Origin: Candidatus Cryptobacteroides excrementipullorum
GTDB lineage: Bacteria > Bacteroidota > Bacteroidia > Bacteroidales > UBA932
Length of the DNA stretch: 64,000 nt
NCBI GenBank assembly: GCA_017695065.1
Contig: JADILZ010000046.1
Span: forward strand, 1 to 64,000
Reading direction: 5' to 3'
Part shown: piece after piece, positions 1 through 9,781 of the stretch
Layout: each line of letters begins with the position of its first letter
Numbering within the stretch: the stretch's first letter is position 1
Program-made: the position numbers and the translations under genes
The notes under the pieces: generated by a model
The model's database searches: none
Told to the model about the DNA's origin: nothing
The model's input: only the letters and a program-made list of their open reading frames with translations

Positions 1-455
1 GCCTTGTTGGCCTCTGCCATTCTGTGCATATCTTCTTTTCTCTTGAATGCAGCACCCTCGCAGTTGTATGCGGCGATGATCTCTGCACAAAGTTTTTCTG
101 CCATTGAGTGGCCGGAACGCTTGCGGGCGAAGTTGATCAGGTTCTTCATTGAAAGCGAAATCTTTCTCTCCGGACGCACCTCAGTTGGCACCTGGAAGTT
201 AGCTCCACCGACCCTGCGGCTCTTCACCTCGACCTGAGGTGTGACGTTCTCAAGAGCTTTCCTCCATATATCAAGAGGAGCCTTGTCAGAATCTTTCATC
301 TTCTCGCCTACCATGTCGATGGCATCGTAAAAAATAGAATACGCGATACTCTTCTTTCCCTGGAGCATAATGTTGTTCACGAAACGTGTAACCATCACAT
401 CGTGAAACTTGGGATCAGGAAGTAGAATCCTCTTCTTAGGCTTCGATTTTCTCAT
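1..455 (-). CDS. rpsG: 30S ribosomal protein S7 (3' end outside window)
   Basis: Ribosomal protein S7 binds the 3' major domain of 16S rRNA and nucleates assembly of the small-subunit head. It is missing from the ORF track because its stop codon is beyond the window. Reading the minus strand from the ATG at 455 gives [17 protein letters not shown] and, near the edge, HRMAEANKA, which matches the conserved S7 C-terminus. About 151 codons are visible of a usual 155-158, so only a few residues and the stop are cut off. It lies about 35 nt downstream of rpsL in the standard str-operon order (rpsL-rpsG, usually then fusA). Identity is very secure. Confidence 0.97.
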   Translation of the reverse strand, partial: MRKSKPKKRILLPDPKFHDVMVTRFVNNIMLQGKKSIAYSIFYDAIDMVGEKMKDSDKAPLDIWRKALENVTPQVEVKSRRVGGANFQVPTEVRPERKISLSMKNLINFARKRSGHSMAEKLCAEIIAAYNCEGAAFKRKEDMHRMAEANK

Positions 456-490
456 TTTTACTGAAAATTAAAGGTGTTAAAAACAAATAA

Positions 491-880
491 TTACTTCTTA
501 GCGGCTTTCTGTTTCGGCTTCTTGGCTCCATAGAGAGAGCGGGACTGTGTCCTTCCCTCAACGCCAGCCGTATCCAAAGCGCCCCTAAGGATGTGGTAAC
601 GTACACCAGGAAGGTCCTTCACACGGCCGCCTCTCACGAGTACGATTGAGTGTTCCTGAAGGTTGTGTCCTTCGCCAGGGATGTACGCGTTGACCTCTTT
701 GGAGTTGGTAAGACGTACACGGGCAACCTTACGCATCGCTGAGTTAGGTTTCTTAGGTGTGGTTGTGTACACACGTACGCATACGCCCCTTCTCTGAGGG
801 CAAGCATCCAACGCGCGAGATTTGCTCTTCTCGACGATAACCTCGCGTCCTTTGCGAACTAATTGTTGAATTGTTGGCAT
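491..880 (-). CDS. rpsL: 30S ribosomal protein S12
   Basis: Ribosomal protein S12 sits at the decoding centre and helps control translational accuracy. The 129 residues match the family along the whole length ([32 protein letters not shown]). The residues usually changed in streptomycin-resistant mutants, K43 and K88, are both lysine here, so the gene looks streptomycin-sensitive. D89, the residue methylthiolated by RimO in other bacteria, is present. The lysine-rich tail is normal for Bacteroidota. It is the first gene of the str operon, with its own promoter about 55 nt upstream of the ATG and rpsG about 35 nt downstream. Confidence 0.98.
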   Translation of the reverse strand: MPTIQQLVRKGREVIVEKSKSRALDACPQRRGVCVRVYTTTPKKPNSAMRKVARVRLTNSKEVNAYIPGEGHNLQEHSIVLVRGGRVKDLPGVRYHILRGALDTAGVEGRTQSRSLYGAKKPKQKAAKK

Positions 881-931
881 AAATGATTGTAAATCTTAAA
901 TTTATGTTTAAGTCCCAATATTTTGGGCGTG

Positions 932-961
932 CAAAGATAATAATAATATTTTAAAATACAA
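932..961 (-). promoter_or_regulatory. Promoter of rpsL-rpsG operon
   Basis: On the minus strand TATCTTTG (932-939) fits the Bacteroidota -7 consensus TAnnTTTG. TTG (959-961) lies exactly 19 nt upstream, the expected spacing for the -33 element. It is followed by an AT-rich leader of about 45 nt before the rpsL ATG at 880. Confidence 0.75.
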
Positions 962-997
962 GGGGATACGCCGAATTGACTTTTCAGACGTATCCCC
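962..997 (-). terminator. Hairpin terminator of operon 1, abutting the rpsL promoter
   Basis: GGGGATACG (962-970) and CGTATCCCC (989-997) form a perfect 9-bp stem with an 18-nt loop. On the minus strand it lies about 45 nt after the stop of the last operon 1 gene and is followed by a T-rich run (TTGTATTTT). It probably insulates the str operon from read-through out of the 16-kb sugar operon. The T-run overlaps the -33 region of the rpsL promoter. Confidence 0.65.
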
Positions 998-1040
998 GGA
1001 CATGTATAGAAGTATGAATCAAGAGGAAAGCTCCGGTTCC

Positions 1041-3008
1041 CTACCACCTGTCAGTACGGAACGGAGAAGCAGGAAGCCCGGCCCCGTTGTAAAGGTTGCA
1101 TACAGGATTGTTGGCCCATCCGTATCTTACCGATACCGGGAACAGGACATCGGGAGAGCTCACCACCACAGTATCACCTTCTATGACAGCATAGGCTTTG
1201 TGGAATACACGGTCCGCCCCTGCGATATAGAATCCTTCGAGAGCCTTACCACCAGCGGCTTCCAACCCTCCGTCAGTATGGTCGAAGGACAGCCTTATCT
1301 TCCCGTCCTCGATGGAGTAGGAGCTGTACATAGGTCCAGAGTATGATATGTGCTGGCCGTATGTGAGTGCCAATGCGTTGAGTGCAAGACGGCGCCCCAC
1401 CTCCGGTTTGTTCTTGGGATGTATGTCCCCTGCCTCCCCTATATCTATAAGGACTGCAAGTCCGGTATTCTCAAGGTGAAGAGCATGTACCTGTGACTCA
1501 CGCAGCTCGGCCCACTCCGATTCCTCAGGTCCGGTCTGTACGGTCATGTAATTTGCAAGCTGGGCGATGTAGAACGGGAAGTCATATCCCCATTTTGACC
1601 GCCAGTCGTTAATCATCAGAGGGAGAAGATCGCCGTACTGGTCGGCCCTGGCCACATTTGCCTCGCCCTGGTACCAGATGGCACCGCGGATGCGGAACTT
1701 CACAAGAGGGTTTATCATCGCGTTGTACAGGAATGTCGGGTAATTAGGCTCTGTCGCAGTATTCACCGGAATTTCCGGAGCATCAGCGAAACCGAGAGAG
1801 AATCTGTATTTCCAGTCGCCGGAAATGACAATCTTCTCGCTGTCAGACTTGTACAGGGCGATATTCTGGGCGTCTCCAACAATCCCGCCTTTCCCGCCTG
1901 TATCCATTACCCTCACAGCTACAACAGCCTTACCTGCCTTTACCAGGTCTGCGGGTACAGTATATGTGCGCCACGAAAGACACCCTTCGGTATGGCCGAG
2001 CTCGATGCCGTTGAAATATGTGAAATCATTGTCGTCCACTACACCGAGCTCCAGTCTCAGTTCATGTCCGGCCCAGTCCGCAGGAATCTCCACGACTTTC
2101 CTGAGCCAGAAGAACCCGCTTGTGCTGCCGAAGCCCTGGTCCTGCAGGAAATCAGGCACTCGGGCATCCGTCCATGATGAATCGTCATATCCCGTGCCGG
2201 CCCAGACGGCCACCCCGTCCTTGAACCCGTTGTCGGCCTTGGTCATGTCGGTGCGCCACTGCTCCATCTCATCACGGAACATCTGCTCACGGGCCTCGCG
2301 GGACTGCGGGAGAGTCTTCACTTTCTCCAGCCTCTCATGGAAGTAAGGCATCTGCGAGAGGCCTTCAGCACTGGTCCAGGACTCGGCATACGTGCCTCCC
2401 CAGCATGTTTCAATAAGCCCTACCGGGACATTCAGGCTGTCAGCAAGGTTCTTCCCGAAAAAATATCCTGCCGCAGAGAAGTCATAGATGTTCTCCCCTG
2501 AACAAGTCTGCCAGCCGCCATAGCGGATTTCAACGTCTTCATTCGGGACAGGGCTGGTCCTGTTCTCTATATGGAGAAGGCGGATGTTCCCGTATTTCGA
2601 AGCATTCTCCATCTCCTGTTCCATACCTACGACCTTGTCCCCGACTTTCATTTCCATATTGGACTGCCCGGTACATATCCATACTTCACCGACAAGCACA
2701 TTCTCAAGGACAACCGGATTACGGCCGTCAGATACGGTCACAGTGTAAGGGCCTCCGGCACATGGCGTAGAGATGACTGCATTCCATGAACCGTCAGACG
2801 CAGAACGTACCTCATACGATGCGTTGTTCCAGGATGTAGTGATGCGGACAATCTTGTCCGGTGAGGCAGTGCCCCAGATGTTGACCTGGCTCTGCTGCTG
2901 CAGGACCATGTTGTCAGTGAAGACAGGATGCAGAGTCACTTTGGAGGACATCTGCACGGAAGCCGCACACGCAACTACCGCTGCGGCAAATAGTTTCAGA
3001 CATTTCAT
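1041..3008 (-). CDS. Sialate O-acetylesterase-family esterase with inserted jelly-roll domain
   Basis: A secreted SGNH-type carbohydrate O-acetylesterase (SASA family), expected to remove acetyl groups from a glycan in the periplasm or at the cell surface. A signal peptide is visible at residues 1-20. The nucleophile is S116 in TGQSNMEM, and the Asp/His block is D528-x-H530 in GDIHPKN. IWYQGEAN is the family's second conserved block. Residues about 260-390 hold an inserted beta-sandwich of the GH2 sugar-binding type (GYDDSSW, YFNGIELG, VRVMD), which explains the 655-residue length against about 480 for its paralogue at 5352. It is the last gene of operon 1 and its ATG overlaps the stop of the rhamnosidase by 4 nt, so the two are translationally coupled. 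The real substrate need not be sialate; an acetylated plant or microbial glycan fits the neighbours better. Confidence 0.88.
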   Translation of the reverse strand: MKCLKLFAAAVVACAASVQMSSKVTLHPVFTDNMVLQQQSQVNIWGTASPDKIVRITTSWNNASYEVRSASDGSWNAVISTPCAGGPYTVTVSDGRNPVVLENVLVGEVWICTGQSNMEMKVGDKVVGMEQEMENASKYGNIRLLHIENRTSPVPNEDVEIRYGGWQTCSGENIYDFSAAGYFFGKNLADSLNVPVGLIETCWGGTYAESWTSAEGLSQMPYFHERLEKVKTLPQSREAREQMFRDEMEQWRTDMTKADNGFKDGVAVWAGTGYDDSSWTDARVPDFLQDQGFGSTSGFFWLRKVVEIPADWAGHELRLELGVVDDNDFTYFNGIELGHTEGCLSWRTYTVPADLVKAGKAVVAVRVMDTGGKGGIVGDAQNIALYKSDSEKIVISGDWKYRFSLGFADAPEIPVNTATEPNYPTFLYNAMINPLVKFRIRGAIWYQGEANVARADQYGDLLPLMINDWRSKWGYDFPFYIAQLANYMTVQTGPEESEWAELRESQVHALHLENTGLAVLIDIGEAGDIHPKNKPEVGRRLALNALALTYGQHISYSGPMYSSYSIEDGKIRLSFDHTDGGLEAAGGKALEGFYIAGADRVFHKAYAVIEGDTVVVSSPDVLFPVSVRYGWANNPVCNLYNGAGLPASPFRTDRW

Positions 3009-5311
3009 AACAATATTGCTTTAACAGATTCTTTTCCTTTCCCTATATTATATTCCTTCCCTCCGGGCATAACGACAGTGGCTTCCACCCCATCCGGGAC
3101 ACGCACATCCAGACGGAAAATTCCTTTCTTCACTTTCCATTCGCAAGAGACCGTGCCGTACGGAGTCTCATAAGTGCAGGAACATTCCGTAAGGTTCCCC
3201 ACAGGCTGCGGAGCTATAATTATGCGCCTCATCCCGGGCGAGGATTCATCATACCTGATACCTGCTATATAACGGTAAAACCATGCTACCACACTGCCGA
3301 ACATAGGATGGCAGTGCGACTCCCAACCGTTCCATCTTTCCCACAGGCAGGAGTTCTTCCCGTCAAGAAGATAACCGAACCCGACTCCGGTCCTCTGGTC
3401 CATAAGCCGGAAAGCGGCATCAGCATGTCCTGACGAACTCAGGGCCTCCAGCATCAGCGGTGTGGCGAGTATGCCGGTATCAAAGTGGTATCCGGTCTCC
3501 TCCAGGTGATCAAGCAGAGATCCGAGCACTTCTTCCTCCATCCCTTCAGGCACCATCCCGAAAGCAAGAGGAAAGACATCAGAGCCTTGCCTGCCTTCCC
3601 AATAATGACATGATTCCTTATCGAAGAACACGGCATTGAAGTCGTCCTTTATTTTGTGGCACAATGTTGTAAAATACACGACATCAGCATCTTTCCCCAA
3701 CACATCGGCAACCTTTGACATAAGGTCGGCAACCCTGTAATAATAAGCGGTATTGACAAGCTCAGGCGGTATCTCCACATCCTGAGGAGTGCACCAGTCG
3801 CCGAGACACCATCCGCCCGGTTCCTCGCGTACTATGATGCCGCGCGCGTCTGTCCGGGTGCCAAGGTACTGGACCCAATGTTTCATCCCCTCGTAATGCT
3901 CTGCCAGAATGCCGGTGTCACCGTAATAACAATAATACAGCCACGGCATGATGACATATGCCGATCCCCATGCCGGACCGCCTCCTCCCCCTCCGAAAGG
4001 TGCTGTATGGGGGACGTACCCGCTCTCACTGTTCTGCGCATCGGCCATGTCATCGAACCATTTCCTGTAAAACTCCCTCATGTCAAACGAATATATGGAA
4101 CTCTCGGCCACGACCTGGGCATCCCCGGTATAGGCAAGGCGTTCACGATGAGGGCAGTCACTGCTTATGCTGCCATGGAAATTGTTCGTCTGGGTACGGA
4201 TATATGCCTCATTTATCTTATTGAAAAATTCATTCGAGCACCTGAACCTGCCGGCCCGGGCGACATCAGTATGCACAATCTCCGCGACAATACTTCCCGG
4301 ACCCAGTTCCACCTCGGAGGATGTCACTTCGACATATCTGAAGGTATGCCATGTGAACCTCGGCGCCCATGTCTCCGTACGTCCTCCACCCAGTATATAG
4401 ATGTCCTTCTGTCCGTAATCCTCCTGCTCTTCCCCGATGAACCGCAATGAGACCCTGTCTCCTGCATTTCCCTTCACCCTGAGTCTTACCCAGCCTGAAA
4501 TCATCTCCGGGAAGGAATACATGAATGTGGTATCATTTTCCTTTACGAACGAATCCGGTCTCATGACACCGGTAACGCGGTCGTAAGGCGCGGTCTGAAG
4601 ACAGAGTTTCCCTTCCGGCGCCCTCACTGCCGCAGCCGGCCTCCATCCTGAATCATCATACCCGGGAATATCCCAACCAGTGAGTTCCAGACGGGCATCA
4701 TAGACTTCTCCGGTAAAAATACCGTCATGGAGCACAGGACCTTCAGACACTTTCCAGCTGCTGTCCGACACGACCCTTGCAGAAGACCCGTCTTCATATT
4801 CTATGTCTATGCAGCATGTCATACGGGGCGTATCGTACCACATCTTGCCTTCGACTGTCCTGTCTCGCTGGTTGTACCAGCCGTTTCCGAGGATGACACC
4901 TGCGGCATTTTCCCCCCGGCGGAGCATGGAGGTGACATCGAACATGTTGTAAAGGACACGTTTGTCCGAACGGTCATCGAAATGATACAGGATATTTTCA
5001 AGCCTGCGCCTGTCATAGTTGGTCACGGCCGGGGCGAGCACCTGGTCTCCCACTTTTTCGCCGTTAAGGTAAAATTCGTAGAACCCGAGCCCGCAGATAT
5101 ATGCGGTCGCCTTCCTAACCCCTCGGTCCACATTGAACTCTTTCCTCAAATAAGGGGCGGGAGCAGTGACAGCAGAATCCGGACTGGAGTCCTCGCCGGG
5201 ACCAATCCATTCCGTTTTCGCCCCACAGGCGGAAACAGGACCGGGATACATGTCGGGAACAGCAGCACAGACGGCCACCGCCAGGAGATGGAATAATATA
5301 GAAATCTGCAT
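3005..5311 (-). CDS. GH78 alpha-L-rhamnosidase
   Basis: A secreted family GH78 enzyme that hydrolyses terminal alpha-L-rhamnose by an inverting mechanism. The order is signal peptide (1-17), N-terminal beta-sandwich domains (AYICGLGFYEFYLNG), an (alpha/alpha)6 barrel and a C-terminal beta domain. The diagnostic block is DCPHRERLAYTGD, with D385 and the candidate general acid E390. A second acidic block is in LWERWNGWESH, where GH78 carries its other catalytic carboxylate. The length of 768 residues is on the short side for the family, which often has extra binding modules. It lies between two acetylesterases in operon 1, so deacetylation and derhamnosylation of one substrate is a reasonable inference. 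Rhamnose specificity is inferred from family membership. Confidence 0.92.
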   Translation of the reverse strand: MQISILFHLLAVAVCAAVPDMYPGPVSACGAKTEWIGPGEDSSPDSAVTAPAPYLRKEFNVDRGVRKATAYICGLGFYEFYLNGEKVGDQVLAPAVTNYDRRRLENILYHFDDRSDKRVLYNMFDVTSMLRRGENAAGVILGNGWYNQRDRTVEGKMWYDTPRMTCCIDIEYEDGSSARVVSDSSWKVSEGPVLHDGIFTGEVYDARLELTGWDIPGYDDSGWRPAAAVRAPEGKLCLQTAPYDRVTGVMRPDSFVKENDTTFMYSFPEMISGWVRLRVKGNAGDRVSLRFIGEEQEDYGQKDIYILGGGRTETWAPRFTWHTFRYVEVTSSEVELGPGSIVAEIVHTDVARAGRFRCSNEFFNKINEAYIRTQTNNFHGSISSDCPHRERLAYTGDAQVVAESSIYSFDMREFYRKWFDDMADAQNSESGYVPHTAPFGGGGGGPAWGSAYVIMPWLYYCYYGDTGILAEHYEGMKHWVQYLGTRTDARGIIVREEPGGWCLGDWCTPQDVEIPPELVNTAYYYRVADLMSKVADVLGKDADVVYFTTLCHKIKDDFNAVFFDKESCHYWEGRQGSDVFPLAFGMVPEGMEEEVLGSLLDHLEETGYHFDTGILATPLMLEALSSSGHADAAFRLMDQRTGVGFGYLLDGKNSCLWERWNGWESHCHPMFGSVVAWFYRYIAGIRYDESSPGMRRIIIAPQPVGNLTECSCTYETPYGTVSCEWKVKKGIFRLDVRVPDGVEATVVMPGGKEYNIGKGKESVKAILL

Positions 5312-5351
5312 GATTTACCTCTACAATAAAACGCCGGAAGCCAGGCATGTT

Positions 5352-6785
5352 TCAGAAATCATCCGTCCTGAACGGCACTACCGGCTGCCCGAAAGCATCC
5401 CACAGGTGGCCTCGGCTGTAATTCTTGAAATTATATCTCAAATATACCGGTTCCCCGACATTATACGATGACACATAAAGGACAGTCGGGTCCGGCCTCC
5501 TCCTGACGGCCTGCGCAGGATAGAATATCCCGTCGCGGCCGGCAACCTCGAAGCCTTCTATAGGCCCGTCCACTATAAAACCACATTCGCTGCCGTAGAA
5601 GCTGACCTTCAGGACACCTCCGTCAAGAAGTTCCATGGAGCGGAACCTCGGGCCGATAGTCTTGATGGCATCCCCATATCCGTAGTCGCGGCTCAGAGCC
5701 CAGTATGCAAGACGCTGAGCGACAGGCTCCTTACGGCATGGATGGACATTCCAGGACTCATGTTCGTATACGAGATCGTTGGTGCAGACCATTCCCACGT
5801 TCTCTATCATATCCATGACCTTGGCCTGCTCCTCACGCACGATGGCACTCCTGAGATTCTCATAGCCGTCTTCGTGTGGAGCTATCTCGACATAATAGAA
5901 GGGTTTTGAACCCCCGCCCCACAGGTCGCGCCAGTGATCTATCATGGCGACCATTTTCTCGGCGTAGAAATCGCTGCGTCCGGTGTTGGAACAGCCCTGA
6001 TACCAGCAGAAGCCCTTGAGGGTATAGTTCCTCAACGGGTAGATCATGCCGTTGTACAGAAGTTCGGTCTTCACCATGCCGCTCTGTCCGTCTGCCGTCG
6101 GTTTCGCTTCCGGGTCGTAGTCCCCGAACCCTGTCTGCAGGCTGTCCGGGAACCAGGCCTCAATCCAGGTGCCTCCACAGCTGCTGTTGATAATCCCTAT
6201 CGGGACATCCAGAGCTTTACGGAGCTCCTTACCGAAGAGATATCCCACTGCACTGAAAGTCTTTACGGTCCGAGGGGAAGCTTCTGCCCATGAACCCGTG
6301 ACATCCTCCTGCGGATGGAGACGGCCGTCTATCTTGACAGAAAAAAGCCTGATATCAGGATAGCGGATACTTTCGACGATTATCTGCTGGGAATTCTCCA
6401 CAGGACAGTCACGTCCGCCCTGGACTTGCATCTCCATGTTGGACTGTCCGGAACAAAGCCAGACTTCCCCGATAAGGATATTCTCCAAAGTGACCTGTTC
6501 CCCGTCAGAGATTGTGATGCTGCGCTCATCGAAAGAAGCTTCCGGAGTACGGACTTCGGCGATCCAGCGGCCTGAGGCATCAGCTTTCGCAGAAGTCCGG
6601 CCTCCCCATGAAGGGGATACAGTCACGCGTGCACCCGGTGCGGCCCAGCCCCAGATATTCACGAGAGTATCCTGCTGCAGGACCATGTTGTCCCCGATGA
6701 CTGAAGGAAGTTTCACTTTCGCGTCTGCCGGGAACGAGATGGTGCACAAAAGGACCGTTATGAGTATTGCTGTAATTCGTTTCAT
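5352..6785 (-). CDS. Sialate O-acetylesterase-family esterase (compact form)
   Basis: A second SASA-family O-acetylesterase in operon 1. It has a signal peptide (1-22, ending PADA), the N-terminal strand motif DNMVLQQDTLVNIWG, the nucleophile S115 in SGQSNMEMQ, the CWYQGCSN block, and the C-terminal His in NVHPCRKEP. Unlike the copy at 1041 it has no inserted beta-sandwich and is the usual size for the family (477 aa). The two copies share the N-terminal strand motif and the GQSNMEM block but are clearly diverged, so they probably act on different acetyl positions. The gap to the upstream GH2 gene is 26 nt and to GH78 40 nt, so it is co-transcribed. Confidence 0.9.
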   Translation of the reverse strand: MKRITAILITVLLCTISFPADAKVKLPSVIGDNMVLQQDTLVNIWGWAAPGARVTVSPSWGGRTSAKADASGRWIAEVRTPEASFDERSITISDGEQVTLENILIGEVWLCSGQSNMEMQVQGGRDCPVENSQQIIVESIRYPDIRLFSVKIDGRLHPQEDVTGSWAEASPRTVKTFSAVGYLFGKELRKALDVPIGIINSSCGGTWIEAWFPDSLQTGFGDYDPEAKPTADGQSGMVKTELLYNGMIYPLRNYTLKGFCWYQGCSNTGRSDFYAEKMVAMIDHWRDLWGGGSKPFYYVEIAPHEDGYENLRSAIVREEQAKVMDMIENVGMVCTNDLVYEHESWNVHPCRKEPVAQRLAYWALSRDYGYGDAIKTIGPRFRSMELLDGGVLKVSFYGSECGFIVDGPIEGFEVAGRDGIFYPAQAVRRRPDPTVLYVSSYNVGEPVYLRYNFKNYSRGHLWDAFGQPVVPFRTDDF

Positions 6786-6811
6786 TGCTTTAAAGTCTGT
6801 TTGACAACGTA

Positions 6812-9757
6812 CTAGTCATTGTATGCCCTGGCTACGATCCTGCAGCTGTCATCCCCGAGGATGGAGGAGTCGAACTCGACAGTGACAGTTTTAGACTCGC
6901 CTTTCAGGAGGGTGAAATAGTTGTCGTCCATTATGGCAGGCAGGACCTGCTCCCCGGATGAAGCATATACCGGCATTACACGGATAGCGAAAGCCACGCC
7001 CTTGCCCCTGTTGGTGATCCTGGCCATAATATAAGTTTTCCCGTTCTCCGTGCGGGAGGATGTCTTCACTGAAAGATCCGCCTTTACAAGGCTGTCAAGA
7101 GCCCGGTAGTTACCCAGACGGGTGGATCTCCAGTAGAAGTTCTCCGAAAGGAGTTTCCCGTCAGAGTCCGTGAGCTTGAGACGGATGAAATGTACAGGTG
7201 TCAGGCCGTTCTCAGCCGTTTCTGTCGAAGGTCCGTAAAGTTCAATTTCATGGACAGCCATGCTCCTGAGCCCTTCCTCCACGTTGAGGATCCTGAAATA
7301 ACGTGCTTTTACAGGCTCTATACTGATCTCCTGGACAGGTTCAGAACCGTTTTCTGCAGTATATGCTGTCCGCCATGCCTCAGCATCGTCCGAGACCTGT
7401 ATCATGTACTTCTTCGAAGCTGCACTCTCCCACGAGAGGACTATCTCAGAAACTTCGACGGGCTCTCCCATATCCACGCACACCCACTGGTCCTTACCGG
7501 ACTGTGCAGACCATGCCGAACCGGTATTGCCGTCTGTGACTGCAGATGCATCAAGATAATCCTTAACCCCGCCAGATGAGGAGAACGCCTTTTTGCCGCG
7601 GGCGAGGTTCCTGTCTTCTGGCAGGTCAAGAGTCATCACGCGCAAGGCCATGTCCGGACGGACTGAAGCTGAAGCCTGTTTCGAGTACTCAGGAAGTTCT
7701 TTTCCGGAAAGGTCATACACCCTGGCGTCTACCTTTACATTATCAAGAGAACGGAGGGTGGCATTCACTATCTTCACTGTATTGTCGGCATAGCTCCACT
7801 GGACATGCACAGGCTCGCAAGCCTTCTTTACGCCCCAGTATGCCCCGTTGAGGTCGTAATAATAATCGTATGTCTGCCATACGAATGACGGATATGCAGA
7901 CTGGCTCATCCATGTCAGGATACCGGAAGCGTCGTTCCACATGTTGTGCTGCCAGCCCTCGAACATGGCCTTGTTTGCCTCTATGTTCAGGAGCTGCGCC
8001 TTGCGGCAGAAATCCTCCGTGCCGGAAGCCTTGCCGTAGTTGTATTCCACAGTATAGAAATACCTGTCCGGGCGGGAATTGAACGATGAAGGTCCGAAGA
8101 AATGCTTGTTCAGCATATCATCGGACATCGGCCACCTGTCCGGCTCCGGCATGAATTTGCAGAAACTCTCATAATTGGTGAATACAGCCGTGCCGATCTC
8201 TGTACGGAAGCCCCAGCCGTCCAGCTTGTGCTCTCCGAATCCGCAAGGGTACGGGGTAAAATACCATATAGGATGCGCATTCACCCACGGTCCGCTGCCA
8301 GAGAAACCGTATTCGCGGGATATGGGCTGGTACCAGCGGTCCCCTCCGTCAAATGTCTTCACGTCTTCCCGGAGCCACTCGTTCAGAGGGGCGAGAGGAA
8401 CTCCCTCGTTGTCACCGCACCATACCGCAATACAAGGATGGTTGCGCAGACGCTTGATCTTCTCGACTGCGTTCTTGTTGAAAGCGAAAATGTCATCGGG
8501 AAGATTTGGATGTGAGTTGAGCCAGAAATCATCGAACACCATTATGCCGTACTTGTCACACGCCTGGTAGAACTCGTCATCGGTAGTAGATCCTATCCAG
8601 TTGCGGATCATGTTCATGTTCATTTCCTTGTGGAGACGGATTTTCAGGTCGTACTCCTCGTCTCGGCAACGCAGAAGCCACTCGCTCATGCCCCAGTTTC
8701 CACCTTTGCAGTAGATTTTCTCCCCGTTTACAGACAGCTGGAAGACCCCTTTGACAAAATCATACGAATATTCCCTGATACCGAATGTGATATCCCTGCT
8801 CTCCGATTCCCGGCCGTCAACAGAACAAGTGAGAGTGCATGTGTAGAGATTCTGTTCCCCGTAGCCGTTAGGCCACCACAGGGCAGGATTGGCTATCTCG
8901 AGCTGAGGGAAGTCTTTCGGGGAAAAACTGCAGAAAGCACGCCGTCCGGCCTGAACTTTAACTGTGCGCTCGAACTCGATGCCGCCAGGCTGCACAATCC
9001 CTTTCACAAGCACCTCCTTTTCGGTGTCGGAGTGGTTCACCAGGCCGGTGGTCAGGGAGACGAGACCCTTGTCCACAGCAGGTACCCGGGTACGCACCCA
9101 CGGGTCTTCGAAAGTGATGTCTCCGGAAGCCTCTGCATAAACATCATCCGTAATACCTCCCAACAAACCAGGCACATAAGGCATCCAGTCCCAGCCGGCG
9201 CTGGAAATATAGGTCGGACTGGCATAATTCGGGATAGGGTCCTCAGGAGAAAAGACTTTCACGGCCAGGACATTCGTGGTACCGTCCTGCTTCAGCAAAC
9301 CACTGACATCGAACCGGCCCCTGTCCATGAAGCCGTCAAGAAGACCGAGACGGATACCGTTGAACCATATCTCGCCCTGACGGTTGATACCCTCGAAGCA
9401 GATCCACACATGGTCGCCGGCAGGCAAGCCGGCGGTAGGTATTTCAGTACGGTACCAGTAGTCATGGCGGTATTTTTCACGATCGACCTTATAGGCATTG
9501 TCCCCATAATTGGGGTCAGGTTCCAGACCGGCCTCCACATAAGAAGTGAATGTGGCACCCGGCACGACAGCCTTGACCCATCCGCCAGTGTCGAATCCCG
9601 CCTCATGCAGTCCTTCATGCGAAACGGCCTCACCATCGGGATGCAGATACCAATGTGTTACACCGTCCCCGCTGTTCAGGGACACCCTGTCCTGCGCCTG
9701 CAAAAAAATTCCAGACAGCAATAATGCCGCGACAGCCGGCATTAGAATCTTCTTCAT
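6812..9757 (-). CDS. GH2 glycosidase (beta-mannosidase or exo-glucosaminidase type) with F5/8C-type domain
   Basis: A secreted GH2 retaining beta-glycosidase. It has a signal peptide, N-terminal sugar-binding sandwich (YRTEIPTAGLPAGDHVW, GEIWFNGIRLG), immunoglobulin-like domain and TIM barrel. Acid/base E453 is in AVWCGDNEG and the candidate nucleophile E522 is in GFRTEIG (numbering from ATG 9763). WxGxNE and the whole layout resemble the beta-mannosidase and exo-beta-glucosaminidase branches more than LacZ. Residues about 715-850 form a discoidin-like domain (ASAVTDGNTGSAW, YMIQVSDD, YFRILN) inserted in the C-terminal half, a likely carbohydrate-binding module. The ORF track starts at 9763, but a strong Shine-Dalgarno AAGGAGG lies 8 nt before the in-frame ATG at 9757 and only 2 nt before the first ATG, so I chose 9757. 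Exact substrate is uncertain. Confidence 0.87.
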   Translation of the reverse strand: MKKILMPAVAALLLSGIFLQAQDRVSLNSGDGVTHWYLHPDGEAVSHEGLHEAGFDTGGWVKAVVPGATFTSYVEAGLEPDPNYGDNAYKVDREKYRHDYWYRTEIPTAGLPAGDHVWICFEGINRQGEIWFNGIRLGLLDGFMDRGRFDVSGLLKQDGTTNVLAVKVFSPEDPIPNYASPTYISSAGWDWMPYVPGLLGGITDDVYAEASGDITFEDPWVRTRVPAVDKGLVSLTTGLVNHSDTEKEVLVKGIVQPGGIEFERTVKVQAGRRAFCSFSPKDFPQLEIANPALWWPNGYGEQNLYTCTLTCSVDGRESESRDITFGIREYSYDFVKGVFQLSVNGEKIYCKGGNWGMSEWLLRCRDEEYDLKIRLHKEMNMNMIRNWIGSTTDDEFYQACDKYGIMVFDDFWLNSHPNLPDDIFAFNKNAVEKIKRLRNHPCIAVWCGDNEGVPLAPLNEWLREDVKTFDGGDRWYQPISREYGFSGSGPWVNAHPIWYFTPYPCGFGEHKLDGWGFRTEIGTAVFTNYESFCKFMPEPDRWPMSDDMLNKHFFGPSSFNSRPDRYFYTVEYNYGKASGTEDFCRKAQLLNIEANKAMFEGWQHNMWNDASGILTWMSQSAYPSFVWQTYDYYYDLNGAYWGVKKACEPVHVQWSYADNTVKIVNATLRSLDNVKVDARVYDLSGKELPEYSKQASASVRPDMALRVMTLDLPEDRNLARGKKAFSSSGGVKDYLDASAVTDGNTGSAWSAQSGKDQWVCVDMGEPVEVSEIVLSWESAASKKYMIQVSDDAEAWRTAYTAENGSEPVQEISIEPVKARYFRILNVEEGLRSMAVHEIELYGPSTETAENGLTPVHFIRLKLTDSDGKLLSENFYWRSTRLGNYRALDSLVKADLSVKTSSRTENGKTYIMARITNRGKGVAFAIRVMPVYASSGEQVLPAIMDDNYFTLLKGESKTVTVEFDSSILGDDSCRIVARAYND

Positions 9758-9765
9758 TGTCATTA

Positions 9766-9772
9766 CCTCCTT
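9766..9772 (-). promoter_or_regulatory. Strong Shine-Dalgarno for the GH2 gene
   Basis: The minus strand reads AAGGAGG 8 nt before ATG 9757. Such a full anti-16S match is uncommon in Bacteroidota. It stands right after a stable hairpin and selects the second of two close ATG codons. Confidence 0.6.
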
Positions 9773-9781
9773 GAAAAGAAA

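Noticed and set aside
8630-9724. 364-aa plus-strand ORF opposite the GH2 gene
   Set aside because: Shadow ORF. The minus strand has clear GH2 motifs, and the antisense product shows no domain or signal.
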